Origin: CAZJYI01 sp964550025
GTDB lineage: Bacteria; Verrucomicrobiota; Kiritimatiellia; UBA8416; CAYOBW01
DNA: 45,619 bases
Direction: 5' to 3'
Assembly: GCA_964550025.1 (NCBI GenBank)
Contig: CAZJYI010000091.1
Coordinates: 1-45,619, forward strand
The translations under genes were made by a program, and so were the position numbers. The first letter of the stretch is position 1; every line of letters begins with the position of its first letter. Below the pieces are notes generated by a model. That model saw only the letters and a program-made list of their open reading frames with translations, was not told the DNA's origin and did no database searches. This document shows, piece after piece, positions 45,037 through 45,619 of the stretch.

Positions 45037-45619
45037 TCAGGTTCGCGGGCCGGCCGAACGCGCGGCGACATGGACGGCATCACGTTTGTGTGAGGGCTGA
45101 TCGGCAACCACATTCAACCCCGCCACAGCAGCAACCGTGTCTTGTTGCGTCTCCCAGAGGTATCTGCGACTCGCCGAACGCGCCCTGTCCACGAACGCTT
45201 GCCGATTCGACGGGAGCGTGCGGATGCCTTGGATGAAATCCGCCACGTCACTCCCGTCACTGCTCATTGCCACTCCGGCTCCGGTTCGCCGCACGAATTC
45301 TCTCAGGGGGGGATTGCACCCGACCAGGACGGGCACGCCCCGTGCAACGGCCTGGTACAGTCGGTTTGGCGCGCAAAGCCGGCAATTGAGCGTCGATTGG
45401 TCATAGCAGACAACACTTGCCAGCGCACCGTCAACGTAATCGACCGTTCTCATCTGCGGCACCATGCCGGTGAAGTGCACGAGCTCGTCCACCGATGGTC
45501 CCCATCGCTCCCGCAGACGCGACATGTCTTCGTCCGTGAAGCGTCCCAGCATGATGAGCTTGATCGATCCGTCAAGCTCGCGCAAGGCTTCGATACACTC
45601 GTGGAGCTTGCGTCCGGGA
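45037..45619 (-). CDS. Glycosyltransferase family 4, C-terminal part (runs off the window)
   Basis: The frame is open to the right edge and begins there as GRKLHECIEALRELDGSIKLIMLGRF, so the gene continues outside. The visible part is the donor-binding Rossmann domain: ELVHFTGMVPQ, CAPNRLYQAVARGVPVLVGCNPPLREFV. About 194 residues are present. It is separated from the next gene by 66 nt. The start is not in this window. Confidence 0.8.
   Translation of the reverse strand, partial: PGRKLHECIEALRELDGSIKLIMLGRFTDEDMSRLRERWGPSVDELVHFTGMVPQMRTVDYVDGALASVVCYDQSTLNCRLCAPNRLYQAVARGVPVLVGCNPPLREFVRRTGAGVAMSSDGSDVADFIQGIRTLPSNRQAFVDRARSASRRYLWETQQDTVAAVAGLNVVADQPSHKRDAVHVAARSAGPRT

Overview
The window reads as a scaffold from a high-GC, Gram-negative-type (diderm) bacterium, probably assembled from a metagenome: it carries bamA, skp and lpxD (outer membrane and lipid A) and one run of exactly 100 Ns. 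The gene orders ispE-tRNA-prs-rplY-pth-rpsF-ssb-rpsR-rplI-dnaB and bamA-skp-lpxD, the short alanyl-tRNA synthetase and the many degenerate tandem intergenic repeats would fit a PVC-type lineage (Verrucomicrobiota/Kiritimatiellota/Lentisphaerota or Omnitrophota). That placement is an inference; no rRNA is present to confirm it.

Left half (1-22.7 kb, all on +): housekeeping genes. A tRNA-queuosine mannosyltransferase-like protein; homoserine dehydrogenase and citramalate synthase (threonine/isoleucine precursors) leading into valS; ispE running into a tRNA-Gln gene; prs, rplY, pth, rpsF, ssb, rpsR, rplI, dnaB; the envelope block bamA, skp, lpxD, galE; then pncC/cinA, recA and a 598-residue alaS without the C-Ala domain.

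Right half (22.8-45.6 kb, all on -): a surface-polysaccharide locus read from right to left and cut by the right edge. It holds three GT4 glycosyltransferases (one partial), a beta-propeller protein, a methyltransferase, a deacetylase-like protein, a PglC-type phosphoglycosyltransferase, a GNAT acetyltransferase, a DegT-like protein and a FemAB-like protein. These are followed by an SxtJ / O-carbamoyltransferase / DUF5989 trio, a 944-residue membrane protein with a BNR-type propeller, a PglE-like aminotransferase, a PglF/FlaA1-like dehydratase, a WcaF-like acetyltransferase, a GT2, a DUF218/ElyC protein and a MATE transporter. Many genes overlap by ATGA, so the right-hand part is one operon. 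Together they would make a lipid-linked glycan starting from a 4-amino-4,6-dideoxy sugar and decorated by acetyl, methyl and carbamoyl groups. No polymerase or dedicated flippase is visible.

The most unusual features are: the 44-nt sense overlap of ispE with tRNA-Gln; the GT39-like/BNR fusion bracketed by a 12-bp direct repeat; degenerate tandem repeats with periods of 7, 8 and 10 nt that sit between genes and, in one aminotransferase gene, inside the reading frame; and a dispersed GGGACAGACCC motif found in both coding and non-coding DNA.
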